A stretch of 64,000 bases of DNA from Ferdinandcohnia sp036965045. GTDB taxonomy: Bacteria; Bacillota; Bacilli; Bacillales; Bacillaceae_L. Shown piece by piece: positions 53,485-61,476 of this stretch. The stretch spans positions 62,001 through 126,000 of the forward strand of contig NZ_JBALOV010000035.1 in assembly GCF_036965045.1 (NCBI RefSeq), given 5' to 3'. How positions within the stretch are numbered: the first letter of the stretch is position 1; each line of letters begins with the position of its first letter. The notes under the pieces were generated by a model that did not search any database, was not told the DNA's origin, and saw only the letters and a list, made by a program, of their open reading frames with translations. A program made the translations under genes and the position numbers.

Positions 53485-54564
53485 GTGGTTCTTCTGAAGG
53501 TGGCTAAGATTGTCGTTACCATTTTACTATTAGTTTCTAGCATTTATTACATTTCTTTTAAAAATGGAAGACCAGGTTTTTTGAACGGTGTTGAACATTC
53601 TACTACTGTTTTAAACCATACAGGTATAACGAAAGAACATATCTCATCTTTAAAAGATATGCATCAGTTTAACGGCCTGATCTCGTTTATTGGTATGGAA
53701 AGTACACAAATAAAAGAAAAATTAGGCGAACCGAACCGAATTGATCGCTCATCCTATGATTATGACTGGTGGGTATATAACAAGAATCCTCAAAATTACA
53801 TCCAGGTTGGAATTGAAAATGGTAGAGTTGTCACAGTATTTGGAACGGGAAATGATGTCCTCGTGGAACCTTTTAAAATTGGACAACCTATTGCAGAACT
53901 TCAATCAAAGGGGCTTATAAAGCCTAAAATTTCACTAAACGTTAATAAAAGTCCTTATCGATTTGAATTATCAGAAGAAGAAATGAAGGCTAGACCATTA
54001 ATTGCATTGGGTAACGTTTATATTCAAGTGTATATTGATACATTTACTGAAAAAATTTCAAGCATTCGTTTTTTAGATGGAAAAACCTTAATCAAACTTC
54101 GCCCCTATGAATTAGCTTACCGTGGAGAATTACTCTCAGCAAAAAAGGTAACAGAGGAAGAGTGGAAGGAAATTGAACAGGCGAACAAAGCCCAAATCCT
54201 TGATTTAACTAATGTCATTCGGCTTAGACATGGTATACATCCATTAAAGGCTGACGAACAATTAGCAGAAGTAGCGTACTTACATAGTAAAGATATGAAA
54301 GTGAATGATTATTTTGACCATATTTCCCCAACAAATGGTGGCCTTGCGGACAGACTTGCAGATGGAGAGGTAAATTATCAATTAGCAGGTGAAAATATTG
54401 CGGCAAAATATGTGGACGGAATCGCGGCTGTAGAAGGTTGGCTAAATAGCAAAGGTCATCGTGAAACACTTTTAAATGAAGAATACAATTACCTTGGGAT
54501 TGGGGTGTATGAAAAATACTATACTCAAAATTTCATCCAAGCTTGGGATAAAGAAGAACAGTAA
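53485..54564 (+). CDS. ylbC: CAP-domain protein YlbC
   Basis: Up to 359 residues. An N-terminal membrane anchor or signal (VVTILLLVSSIYYIS), a CAP-associated N-terminal domain (~55-200: LGEPNRIDRSSYDYDWWVY), and a CAP domain (~235-355) with NVIRLRHGI, HISPTNGG, AGENIAA and NSKGHRETLL. Matches YlbC. The start is unclear: GTG at 53485 overlaps the AGGAAGTGG site, so CTG at 53494 or GTG at 53500 may be used. Confidence 0.88.
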   Translation: MVLLKVAKIVVTILLLVSSIYYISFKNGRPGFLNGVEHSTTVLNHTGITKEHISSLKDMHQFNGLISFIGMESTQIKEKLGEPNRIDRSSYDYDWWVYNKNPQNYIQVGIENGRVVTVFGTGNDVLVEPFKIGQPIAELQSKGLIKPKISLNVNKSPYRFELSEEEMKARPLIALGNVYIQVYIDTFTEKISSIRFLDGKTLIKLRPYELAYRGELLSAKKVTEEEWKEIEQANKAQILDLTNVIRLRHGIHPLKADEQLAEVAYLHSKDMKVNDYFDHISPTNGGLADRLADGEVNYQLAGENIAAKYVDGIAAVEGWLNSKGHRETLLNEEYNYLGIGVYEKYYTQNFIQAWDKEEQ

Positions 54565-54594
54565 GCAACACAACATGTGTTTGGCTTACTGTTT
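54558..54594. terminator. Terminator after ylbC
   Basis: ACAGTAAGC pairs with GCTTACTGT, with an inner ACACA/TGTGT pairing. Confidence 0.75.
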
Positions 54595-54603
54595 AATCTT
54601 TAT

Positions 54604-55101
54604 TCATTCTTTTTGGGGGCGGTCAATAATAAAGAAACTTCCGGTTGCATGCGCAATTAACTTTCCGTCATCCCGATATACTCTGCCTTCGGTTACACAG
54701 ATTTTGGTTCCCTTGTGAATCAATTTTGCGACACAGCGAAATTGTTTTCCGATTCCTGGTGCCACATAATTAATTTTCATTTCAGTTGTTACGGCAGCTT
54801 TGTCTTGCGGGAGAACGTGGTGAACGACAGATCCCATTGCTGAATCAAGAAGAGTAGCTGTAATGCCTCCATGGACAATTTGTAACGGATTTTGAATAAG
54901 TTCCGAATTTGGAATGGTAATTTCATAGGTTTCGTCATCAATAACTTGTCGGTTTGTTTGCAACAGGCCACCAATATAAGAACCGTTTTGCTTTGTTTGT
55001 TTACGAATTACGGCGTCGATTACCTGTTCCATTGCTCTTCGTTCCTTTTCATTTGCCTCTAAGAAAAATGTTTGTAATTTTTGTAGAATACGATCTTCCA
55101 T
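54604..55101 (-). CDS. PaaI-family hotdog thioesterase
   Basis: 165 residues, ATG after GAGGTTAATTGA. The hotdog signature QIVHGGITATLLDSAMGSV lies at ~75-93, followed by VTTEMKINYVAP and the last strands with ATGSFFII. An N-terminal helix region (~1-50) precedes it. It should hydrolyse an acyl-CoA; substrate unknown. Lies opposite the ylb genes. Confidence 0.88.
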   Translation of the reverse strand: MEDRILQKLQTFFLEANEKERRAMEQVIDAVIRKQTKQNGSYIGGLLQTNRQVIDDETYEITIPNSELIQNPLQIVHGGITATLLDSAMGSVVHHVLPQDKAAVTTEMKINYVAPGIGKQFRCVAKLIHKGTKICVTEGRVYRDDGKLIAHATGSFFIIDRPQKE

Positions 55102-55239
55102 TCAATTAACCTCGAATCCATAATATTTTTATTATTCTCATTTTAACAATATACATAGAGTTTTGGCAATTTGGGCGAACCATTCACTATAATCAAGATA
55201 AACTATAGTAGGCAATTGTATGAAATCGAGGTGATTGAA

Positions 55240-55629
55240 ATGGAAAAGAAGCTTCATCCATCTGTTCAGGAATTTAAGGCCTTTGTGAAAAAACATCCTC
55301 TGCTGGTTCAGGAAGTGCGAAAAGGCACACTTAACTGGCAGGAAGTATATGAAGACTGGTATATACTTGGTGAGGAAGATGAGAAATGGAAAAAGTTTAA
55401 AGACAAAGCGAGTAAAGCTGAAAATAGCGATAAAACCGATTTTATCGGTAAAATATTTTCATCCTTTAAAAATGCAGATATGAATAATCTACAACAACAA
55501 ATCACAAATGTAGGTGAAGCCATTTCAACAATTCAGGCCGTCATTCATCAGTTTCGTGGGGATGAAAAGCCACAGCAAATACGAAACACCCGAAATACTC
55601 ACCATCCTTTTGCCTTTCGCAAAGATTAG
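55240..55629 (+). CDS. ylbD: YlbD family spore coat-related protein
   Basis: 129 residues from ATG at 55240, just after GAGGTGATTGAA. N-terminal pattern HPSVQEFKAFVKKHPLLVQEV and LNWQEVYEDWYILGEED matches YlbD, followed by a helical part and a basic His/Arg-rich tail. YlbD is a small protein linked to the spore coat in B. subtilis. ylbE begins 18 bp later. Confidence 0.88.
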   Translation: MEKKLHPSVQEFKAFVKKHPLLVQEVRKGTLNWQEVYEDWYILGEEDEKWKKFKDKASKAENSDKTDFIGKIFSSFKNADMNNLQQQITNVGEAISTIQAVIHQFRGDEKPQQIRNTRNTHHPFAFRKD

Positions 55630-55647
55630 GTGAGAAGGGAGTACAGA

Positions 55648-55887
55648 ATGCGTCAAGAAACATATGAATACCTCAAATCAAAAAAACAACTACGCGCTTT
55701 TGTCCGACAAAATCCCATTTGGTACCGAACTCTAACTCGGAATCCACGCGATCTTCAAAGCTTGGAATACGAGGCAAAGGCCTATTTCAAACAAACCATC
55801 CCCCATAAAGTACAAAAAATTAACCAGTCCTTAGAAATGGCCTCATTCATGCTTCAAATGTATCAAGGCATGCGACAAAGCGACTAA
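55648..55887 (+). CDS. ylbE: YlbE family protein
   Basis: 79 residues from ATG at 55648 (AGAAGGGAG upstream), the same length as B. subtilis YlbE. The pair LRAFVRQNPIWYRTLTRNP and a second helical half are characteristic; the first resembles the start of YlbD (AFVKKHPLLVQEV), so the two may be related. Function unknown. Confidence 0.88.
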   Translation: MRQETYEYLKSKKQLRAFVRQNPIWYRTLTRNPRDLQSLEYEAKAYFKQTIPHKVQKINQSLEMASFMLQMYQGMRQSD

Positions 55888-55888
55888 A

Positions 55889-55919
55889 GAAGCCACTCTT
55901 ATGTAGTGGCTTTTTCTTT
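55889..55919 (+). terminator. Terminator after ylbE
   Basis: AAGCCACT and AGTGGCTT flank a 5-7-nt loop; T-rich tail. Confidence 0.88.
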
Positions 55920-55979
55920 GAATACAAGAGGATATTTGGGTGGGTAAAGGAAAAACTAGGAAAAAAGGAGTTGATAAAT

Positions 55980-56381
55980 ATGTACAAGTTTATTTTGTCC
56001 CTTTGTTTTCTAAGTTTCCTAACTCCTCAAATAGATGAAAAACCGGTTGTAGCGAAGAGTGGTCACCACGCCTATTATAGTGAAATCAGTGAGGTAGAAA
56101 GAGAGCGTACTATTCAGGTTGAACATCATATTCGGGGGAATGATGTATATTTGGAGTGTATAATCCCGAATTTTACATTTAAACAAAGCGGGGGTCAGAA
56201 AAAAGATGGGGAAGGTCATCTTAATGTCCTGATTGACGGGGAGAGAACAGAAAAGGTTTCAACTGCCGCCTTTATTATTAAAGGGTTAGCGACAGGGGAG
56301 CATACATTAAAGATTCAAGTTGTTCACAATGATTTAACCAACTATCAACTTGAACATACAATTCATGTCCAAATCCCCTAA
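55980..56381 (+). CDS. Putative exported protein, unknown
   Basis: 133 residues from ATG at 55980, after AAAGGAGTTG. A short signal-like segment (MYKFILSLCFLSFLT) has no clear cleavage box. The rest is beta-strand rich (VEHHIRGNDVYLECIIP, GHLNVLIDGERTEKV, HTLKIQVVHND), like a small Ig-like or Fn3-like domain. I do not recognise the family. It lies between ylbE and ylbF, where B. subtilis has no gene. Confidence 0.6.
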   Translation: MYKFILSLCFLSFLTPQIDEKPVVAKSGHHAYYSEISEVERERTIQVEHHIRGNDVYLECIIPNFTFKQSGGQKKDGEGHLNVLIDGERTEKVSTAAFIIKGLATGEHTLKIQVVHNDLTNYQLEHTIHVQIP

Positions 56382-56454
56382 TTTTTATAATGAACTATCT
56401 AAGTTGATGCGATTCATAAAAATTCGTGGTATAGTGAAAGTGGAGGTGTTAATT

Positions 56455-56898
56455 TTGATAGCCACAATTGAAAAAGTTGAAATCCTTGAAGAAGCTCAAG
56501 TAATTTCATCGATGATTTTACAATCAGACCTAGCAGAGGAGTACCGAAGCTGTTTATATACGTTACAAAAAGATAGAAAAGCGCAGAAACTAATCGCTGA
56601 ATTTCAAATAATGAAGGAAAAATATGATGAGGTTCAAAGATTTGGAAAATACCATCCTGATTTTCGAACGGTTTCAAAAGAAACGAGGGAACTAAAAAGA
56701 AAGCTCGATCTTCATGAAACGATTGCTGATTTTAAAAAAGCAGAGGATAACCTACAAAAAGTTCTGGATGAAATTAGCGTTTTACTAGGTGGTGCTGTAT
56801 CAAAGCAAATTAAAGTTCCCACAGGGAATCCTTATTTTGATTCCATCTCAAGCTGTGGCGGTGGCTGCGGAAGTGGTGGAGCTTGCGGTTGTAAATAA
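56455..56898 (+). CDS. ylbF: Y-complex subunit YlbF (RicF)
   Basis: 147 residues from TTG at 56455 right after GGAGGTG. Helical YlbF/YmcA domain (ILQSDLAEEYRSCLYTLQ; FGKYHPDFR) and conserved C-terminal VPTGNPYFDSI followed by a Cys/Gly tail with five Cys in about 12 residues (CGGGCGSGGACGC). With YmcA and YaaT it forms the Fe-S-bearing Y-complex that directs RNase Y mRNA maturation and affects sporulation, competence and biofilm. Confidence 0.93.
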   Translation: MIATIEKVEILEEAQVISSMILQSDLAEEYRSCLYTLQKDRKAQKLIAEFQIMKEKYDEVQRFGKYHPDFRTVSKETRELKRKLDLHETIADFKKAEDNLQKVLDEISVLLGGAVSKQIKVPTGNPYFDSISSCGGGCGSGGACGCK

Positions 56899-57005
56899 CC
56901 ATTACTTCTGAAAAAAGTACGTTTTCTACTTTATTTCGTATTGTAAAATTTTTACTTGTTATGATACACTAATTAATAACCTATTGGATTTAAGGAGAAA
57001 ACGCT

Positions 57006-57281
57006 ATGATTGGACAACGCCAAGGAATTATCGTTTGGCTTCATTCGCTCAAGCATTCAAAAATGCTGCGTAAATTTGGCAATATTCATTATGTGTCTAA
57101 ACGTTTAAAATACGTGGTCCTTTATAACGATATGGAGAATACGGATTCAATCGTAGAAAAATTAAATTCTCTACCCTATATTAAAAAGGTAGAGCCATCC
57201 TATAAACCATTTTTAAAGATTGAATTTGAGAACAAAAAACCAGATCGTGCCAAGGAATACGATTATAAGATTGGCTTATAA
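57006..57281 (+). CDS. ylbG: YlbG family (DUF2129) protein
   Basis: 91 residues, ATG after AAGGAG. The sequence GIIVWLHSLKHSKMLRKFGNI and YVSKRLKYVVLYND, then a strand-rich end, matches DUF2129/YlbG. Ferredoxin-like fold; function unknown. Promoter likely in the AT-rich TATGATACACT segment at ~56960. Confidence 0.9.
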   Translation: MIGQRQGIIVWLHSLKHSKMLRKFGNIHYVSKRLKYVVLYNDMENTDSIVEKLNSLPYIKKVEPSYKPFLKIEFENKKPDRAKEYDYKIGL

Positions 57282-57325
57282 AAAGCTTACCAAAAGCATT
57301 TATTGCTTTCGGTAAGCTTTTTTAT
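57280..57325 (+). terminator. Terminator after ylbG
   Basis: AAAAGCTTACC pairs with GGTAAGCTTTT and encloses a second inner stem AAAGCA/TGCTTT. Confidence 0.92.
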
Positions 57326-57356
57326 CTCTGATGGGCGGGTGCCTTGCGCTTTTTCT

Positions 57357-57746
57357 TTATTTCATTGGCGGGATATAGCGGTTCATTCGTAGAATCCCAA
57401 TTAAATGCTGGTAATAAAGTTCTTTTTCATGAAACATTGTTGAAGGCTTTACATCCAGTGTGATGATTGGCAAACCAAGTTCATCTGCTACTTCAGAAAA
57501 TAGAGTGTAGCGCTGATTTGGTTTGACATTCGGATTCGGAATTCCTTCTCTACAAATATAGATGGCTTGAAAATCACCAGGTGTTGTCGGCTGAAATGCG
57601 ACAGCGACAGAGGTTACCTGCCGATCCCCGATTGTTGTGTGAAATGCAAATAGCTTTGAGACTCTGTGTCTATTTCCTCTTACAAGTTCAAGGAGTTCAT
57701 AAATATCCGAGAATCCTTCACCTAGCTCAATAAAACGTTGTATCAT
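57357..57746 (-). CDS. Conserved hypothetical protein (DUF7147-like)
   Basis: 129 residues, ATG after AGAGGGGAATAT. No known motif; the pattern is FIELGEGFSDIYELLEL near the start, TSVAVAFQPTTPGDFQAIYICREG in the middle, and MNRYIPPMK at the end. It appears as a single conserved family in Bacillaceae next to ylbG; kinase names sometimes given to it have no motif support here. Confidence 0.6.
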   Translation of the reverse strand: MIQRFIELGEGFSDIYELLELVRGNRHRVSKLFAFHTTIGDRQVTSVAVAFQPTTPGDFQAIYICREGIPNPNVKPNQRYTLFSEVADELGLPIITLDVKPSTMFHEKELYYQHLIGILRMNRYIPPMK

Positions 57747-57805
57747 CCTATATTCCCCTCTAATTCATATTTTCCATGTCTACTTTATCATGAATAGATT
57801 TGAAT

Positions 57806-58000
57806 TAACAAACAAAAAAACCCTGCAAATATACCTGCAGGGTCCTTCCAAACCATGTTTTTCGTTACCGTTCACATGGTAGAAGGCAAAGGGAGAGGAG
57901 AAACCGGAGGAAGAACTTATGGGGAAACGTAAGTCTTCTCCGCGGTTGGCAACAACATCCTCGAATGATGTTGTTATTACTAATTATGACCAATTGAAAA
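57806..58000 (-). ncRNA. Probable minus-strand small RNA at the ylbH leader locus
   Basis: Three stems and a terminator occur in order on the minus strand: AACAACATC/GATGTTGTT (57951-57975), a ~14-bp interrupted stem enclosing the loop CGTTTCCCCA (57904-57945), ACCATG/CATGGT (57852-57880), then the terminator at 57820-57843 with T7. The unpaired linker has CTCCTCTCCC. C-rich loops plus an own terminator are typical of small RNAs that pair with ribosome sites. This is where the ylbH leader motif is known; the strand and limits given are my inference. Confidence 0.5.
57814..57843 (-). terminator. Minus-strand terminator with no annotated gene before it
   Basis: ACCCTGCA and TGCAGGGT flank an 8-nt loop; on the minus strand a run of seven T follows. 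The polarity supports a transcript coming from the right. Confidence 0.85.
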
Positions 58001-58082
58001 TTGTGTATACATCATGTCGCATTTTTTTATTATCTGAGAAAAATTTTTGCCAATCATAAGTCATGGAATTTTTCATATTTCA

Positions 58083-58111
58083 TTAACAAACGTTTACGTT
58101 TATGATAGGAT
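58083..58111 (+). promoter_or_regulatory. Candidate rsmD promoter
   Basis: TTAACA, 17-nt spacer, TAGGAT. If real it starts rsmD transcription downstream of the structured element, so that element would not be the rsmD 5' UTR. Confidence 0.45.
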
Positions 58112-58147
58112 AATGTTATTCAATTTACATAGACAGTGGTGATAGCA

Positions 58148-58723
58148 GTGAGAGTCGTATCCGGGTCGAAGAAAGGTCTTCACTTGAAAGCGGTACCAGG
58201 AATGTCAACAAGACCAACAACAGATAAGGTGAAGGAAGCCATCTTTAATATCATCGGTCCCTATTTTGATGGTGGGACTGGACTTGATTTATTTGGTGGA
58301 AGCGGTGGACTTGGAATTGAGGCGTTAAGTCGCGGATTTGAAAAGGTCATCTTTGTTGACCGTGATCAAAAAGCCATTCAAACGATTAAAGGTAATTTAG
58401 AAATTTGTCGCTTTGGCGAACAGGCAGAGGTATATCGCAACGAAGCCTTTCGAGCTTTAAAGGCGATTGTTAAAAGGGATATCCAATTTGATCTGATTCT
58501 TCTAGATCCGCCCTACAAGCAACAAAAATTAACAGAGTTAATCGAAGAAATAAGTAACCATCACTTGTTATCGAAAGACGGTTATATCGTTGCGGAACAC
58601 GGATCCGAAGTTTTGTTAGAACCAACAATCGGAACCCTTCGTTTAGTTCGTCATGAAATATACGGTATCATCGGAGTATCCATATTTAAGCATGAAGAGG
58701 AAGAGAAAGGGGAAACGACATGA
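58148..58723 (+). CDS. rsmD: 16S rRNA (guanine966-N2)-methyltransferase RsmD
   Basis: 191 residues from GTG at 58148 (MRVVSGSKKG), after GTGGTGAT. Class I methyltransferase with SAM motif GLDLFGGSGGLGIEAL (~48) and catalytic LDPPY (~130). It methylates G966 of 16S rRNA. Corresponds to ylbH. coaD overlaps its stop by 4 bp, so they are translated in tandem. Confidence 0.95.
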   Translation: MRVVSGSKKGLHLKAVPGMSTRPTTDKVKEAIFNIIGPYFDGGTGLDLFGGSGGLGIEALSRGFEKVIFVDRDQKAIQTIKGNLEICRFGEQAEVYRNEAFRALKAIVKRDIQFDLILLDPPYKQQKLTELIEEISNHHLLSKDGYIVAEHGSEVLLEPTIGTLRLVRHEIYGIIGVSIFKHEEEEKGETT

Positions 58724-59211
58724 CAAGAATTGCGGTCTGTCCAGGGAGTTTTGATCCAGTAACGAATGGGCATCTAGATATTATCAAACGAGGGGCAAAA
58801 GTGTTCGACAAAATTTATGTGTGTGTATTAAATAATTCTTCTAAACAGCCTTTGTTTACTGTTGAAGAACGGATTACACTTTTACAAGAAAGTACGAAGG
58901 AGTTACCTAATATTGAAGTTGAATCCTTTCAAGGACTATTGATGGATTATGCAAGCCAAAAGAATGCGAACGCGATATTACGTGGGCTTCGTGCCGTTTC
59001 AGATTTTGAGTATGAAATGCAAATTACCTCCATGAATCGTATCTTAAATGAAGAAATCGAAACTTTCTTTATGATGACAAATAACCAATATTCCTTTTTA
59101 AGCTCTAGTATTGTGAAGGAAGCTGCCAAATATCATGGTGAGATTTCCGAGCTTGTACCGAAGCCAGTTGAATTAGCGCTCAAAGAGAAATTTAAAAGCC
59201 CCGCAAATTAA
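58720..59211 (+). CDS. coaD: Phosphopantetheine adenylyltransferase
   Basis: 163 residues. Nucleotidyltransferase motif GSFDPVTNGHLDII near the start (T/H-x-G-H), RGLRAVSDFEYEMQ in the middle and the S-S-S-x-x-K-E motif (LSSSIVKEAA). Catalyses the fourth step of coenzyme A synthesis. Overlaps rsmD by 4 bp. Confidence 0.97.
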   Translation: MTRIAVCPGSFDPVTNGHLDIIKRGAKVFDKIYVCVLNNSSKQPLFTVEERITLLQESTKELPNIEVESFQGLLMDYASQKNANAILRGLRAVSDFEYEMQITSMNRILNEEIETFFMMTNNQYSFLSSSIVKEAAKYHGEISELVPKPVELALKEKFKSPAN

Positions 59212-59228
59212 ATGCGAGGGCTTTTCAT
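59194..59228. terminator. Bidirectional terminator between coaD and ylbJ
   Basis: AAAAGCCC(C)GCA and TGC(GA)GGGCTTTT; it overlaps the end of coaD and the end of ylbJ, which converge. Confidence 0.8.
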
Positions 59229-60428
59229 TTTACTCGAGTAAACAACAATATAACATAATAACGAAAAAATCGTTACGAGCGGTCCATATGTTAATAGCCC
59301 ATTCCAAAAGGTCTCAATCCAAACGGAAGTCTGTTCTGGGAGAATTGGAGCACCAAATGTTTCCTCTGAGCCTGCGTTTTTTACGTAGAGTGGATCCCAT
59401 AAAAGAAAGGTAATCAGACCGGCTAAAAAACCATGCATGATGCGGGCAATAAAAAATGGTTTAAAACGCACATCCGTTTCTGCTAGAATGCTGGCAACCT
59501 GTGCCTGAACAGAAAGTCCACAAAAACCTAGGATAAAACTAACGGTTATCACCTTAGGAAGTAGTTCAATATGTTCTAATTCACTGGTCATCTTAGAACC
59601 CGTCGTAATTTCGAAAATCCCAGAAATAAGCGGGATGCTGAGTTCGGCTGGTAACTGAAATAATTTTAGTAATAGAGATAGTCCTGCACCAACTATTGCA
59701 ATCACATTAATTAATGAAAGAATCTTATTAAAAACAGAAAAGAGAATAATAAAACCACCAATCATTAGCAATGTATGAATCGAAGTCGTGACAGCATCAC
59801 CTAATAATTGCCCAAATGGCCTTTTTTCCTTCAATCTTGTCCGGTGAAGTTCCTGTAAGGCCTTAACAATGATACTTTTCTTCTCTTCATCTTTAGGTGT
59901 TTGTTCATCCCCTTTTTTACCGTGGAATCTCATAATTAAACCCACACAAAAATTTCCGACATAATGGCTGACTGCAAGTAAGACTCCTAATTCGGGGTTT
60001 TCAAAAAATCCTACTGAAATAGCAGCAAATATAAAAAGGGGATTTGAAGCATTTGCGAAGGACACGAGCCTTTCTGCTTCAACCCTCGTAATCTGTTTTT
60101 CCTGTCTAAGCCTTGCAGATAGTTTAGCACCTGCTGGAAACCCTGAAGCCATCCCCATTGCCCAAGCAAATCCACCTACACCCGGTACCCGAAATAAAGG
60201 TCTCATTAATGGTTCAAATAAAACACCGATAAATTTAACGATCCCAAAACCAATTAATAATTCTGATATGATTAAAAAAGGGAGTAAAGAAGGAAATACA
60301 ATCTTCCACCACATTTCCAACCCAACCCTAGAAGCTTCCAGTGATTCCTTTGGAAAATAAATAAGTGCAATCGTAAGTAATGAAATACCTGCTGCAATTG
60401 TTACTGTTTTAAATCTAGATCGTATCAA
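59208..60428 (-). CDS. ylbJ: Sporulation integral membrane protein YlbJ
   Basis: 406 residues, TTG start after GTAGGAGGAG. About eight to ten membrane helices with a nucleoside-transporter-like Gate fold: FPSLLPFLIISELLIGFG, GMASGFPAGAKLSARL and FILGFCGLSVQAQV. B. subtilis YlbJ is sigma-E controlled and needed for spore heat resistance. It stands alone on the minus strand among plus-strand genes. Confidence 0.93.
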   Translation of the reverse strand: MIRSRFKTVTIAAGISLLTIALIYFPKESLEASRVGLEMWWKIVFPSLLPFLIISELLIGFGIVKFIGVLFEPLMRPLFRVPGVGGFAWAMGMASGFPAGAKLSARLRQEKQITRVEAERLVSFANASNPLFIFAAISVGFFENPELGVLLAVSHYVGNFCVGLIMRFHGKKGDEQTPKDEEKKSIIVKALQELHRTRLKEKRPFGQLLGDAVTTSIHTLLMIGGFIILFSVFNKILSLINVIAIVGAGLSLLLKLFQLPAELSIPLISGIFEITTGSKMTSELEHIELLPKVITVSFILGFCGLSVQAQVASILAETDVRFKPFFIARIMHGFLAGLITFLLWDPLYVKNAGSEETFGAPILPEQTSVWIETFWNGLLTYGPLVTIFSLLCYIVVYSSKMKSPRI

Positions 60429-60669
60429 TGGTACTCCTCCTACAGAAGTCTTCTCTTCTATACAGTGTAATCAAATGAGTGATAGAATAAGAGAGCCCAC
60501 AATTCTCGTAATTTTCTAACATCCACGCATGCTTGCACGAATGGTTTGTACATCTACTTAAATATACGTTAATGGGTGGTAAGTTTAGACCAAAAGAATG
60601 TACAAGTTTTCAATTCTTTTTTCATATAATGTTAAAAACTAAATGAAATTTACTCAGGGGATGATTCAT

Positions 60670-61476
60670 ATGAACGAACCTATTATTGGATTAGCACTTG
60701 GATCTGGTGGGGCGAGAGGATTTGCTCATTTGGGTGTTATTAAAGTACTTTTAGAAAATAAAATTCCGATTAATCTTATTGCAGGAACGAGCATGGGTTC
60801 ATTGGTTGCAAGCTTTTATGGGGCAGGACTTGATATTGATCGATTGTATAAGCTTGCACTTGCATTTAAGCGGAAGTATTATTTGGATTTTACAGTCCCG
60901 AAAATGGGCTTCATTGCAGGAAAAAGAGTCAAGGAATTAATTCGTGTCTTTACACATGGTAAAGATATCGAGCAACTTGATATCCCTATTGGCATTGTTG
61001 CAACAGATTTATTAACTGGAGAAAAAGTGGTGTTTCGAAAAGGTCCTGTCGCTGATGCGGTCCGAGCAAGCATTGCTATCCCAGGAATTTTTGTTCCTGA
61101 AAAAATCGATGGTCGCATACTTGTGGACGGTGGTGTTATTGATCGAGTTCCGATTTCAGTTGCGAAAGAAATGGGTGCTGATATAGTTATTGCGGTGGAC
61201 GTCTCACATGTTAAAATAAATGAAGAGGTTGCTTCAATATTTGATGTGATATTACAGAGTATCGATATTATGCAAAAAGAGCTTGTGAAGTACGGAGAAT
61301 TTTCAAGTGACATTATGATCCGACCAAATGTCGGACATTTTAGTTCTCGCGCTTTTACAAATATTGAAGATATCATCACAATCGGGGAAGAAGAAACAAG
61401 AAAACAACTCCCCGCAATCCAAGAGGTAATCGCAAACTGGAAGGAGTCTTTATTGAATGAAGAAGAAGAGAAATAA
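60670..61476 (+). CDS. ylbK: Patatin-like phospholipase YlbK
   Basis: 268 residues from ATG at 60670, after CAGGGGATGATT. Patatin motifs: GSGGARGFAHLG (oxyanion hole), GTSMGSLV (nucleophile Ser) and DGGVID (catalytic Asp). A serine acyl hydrolase of the RssA/NTE group; substrate unknown. Its end overlaps ylbL by 20 bp, so both are translated from one mRNA. Confidence 0.92.
   Translation: MNEPIIGLALGSGGARGFAHLGVIKVLLENKIPINLIAGTSMGSLVASFYGAGLDIDRLYKLALAFKRKYYLDFTVPKMGFIAGKRVKELIRVFTHGKDIEQLDIPIGIVATDLLTGEKVVFRKGPVADAVRASIAIPGIFVPEKIDGRILVDGGVIDRVPISVAKEMGADIVIAVDVSHVKINEEVASIFDVILQSIDIMQKELVKYGEFSSDIMIRPNVGHFSSRAFTNIEDIITIGEEETRKQLPAIQEVIANWKESLLNEEEEK

Noticed and set aside
57919..58059. A 46-codon plus-strand frame with GGAGG upstream, between ylbG and rsmD.
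   Set aside because: Its ribosome site and ATG lie inside a strong stem of the structured element, codon content is random-looking, and the terminator here points the other way.
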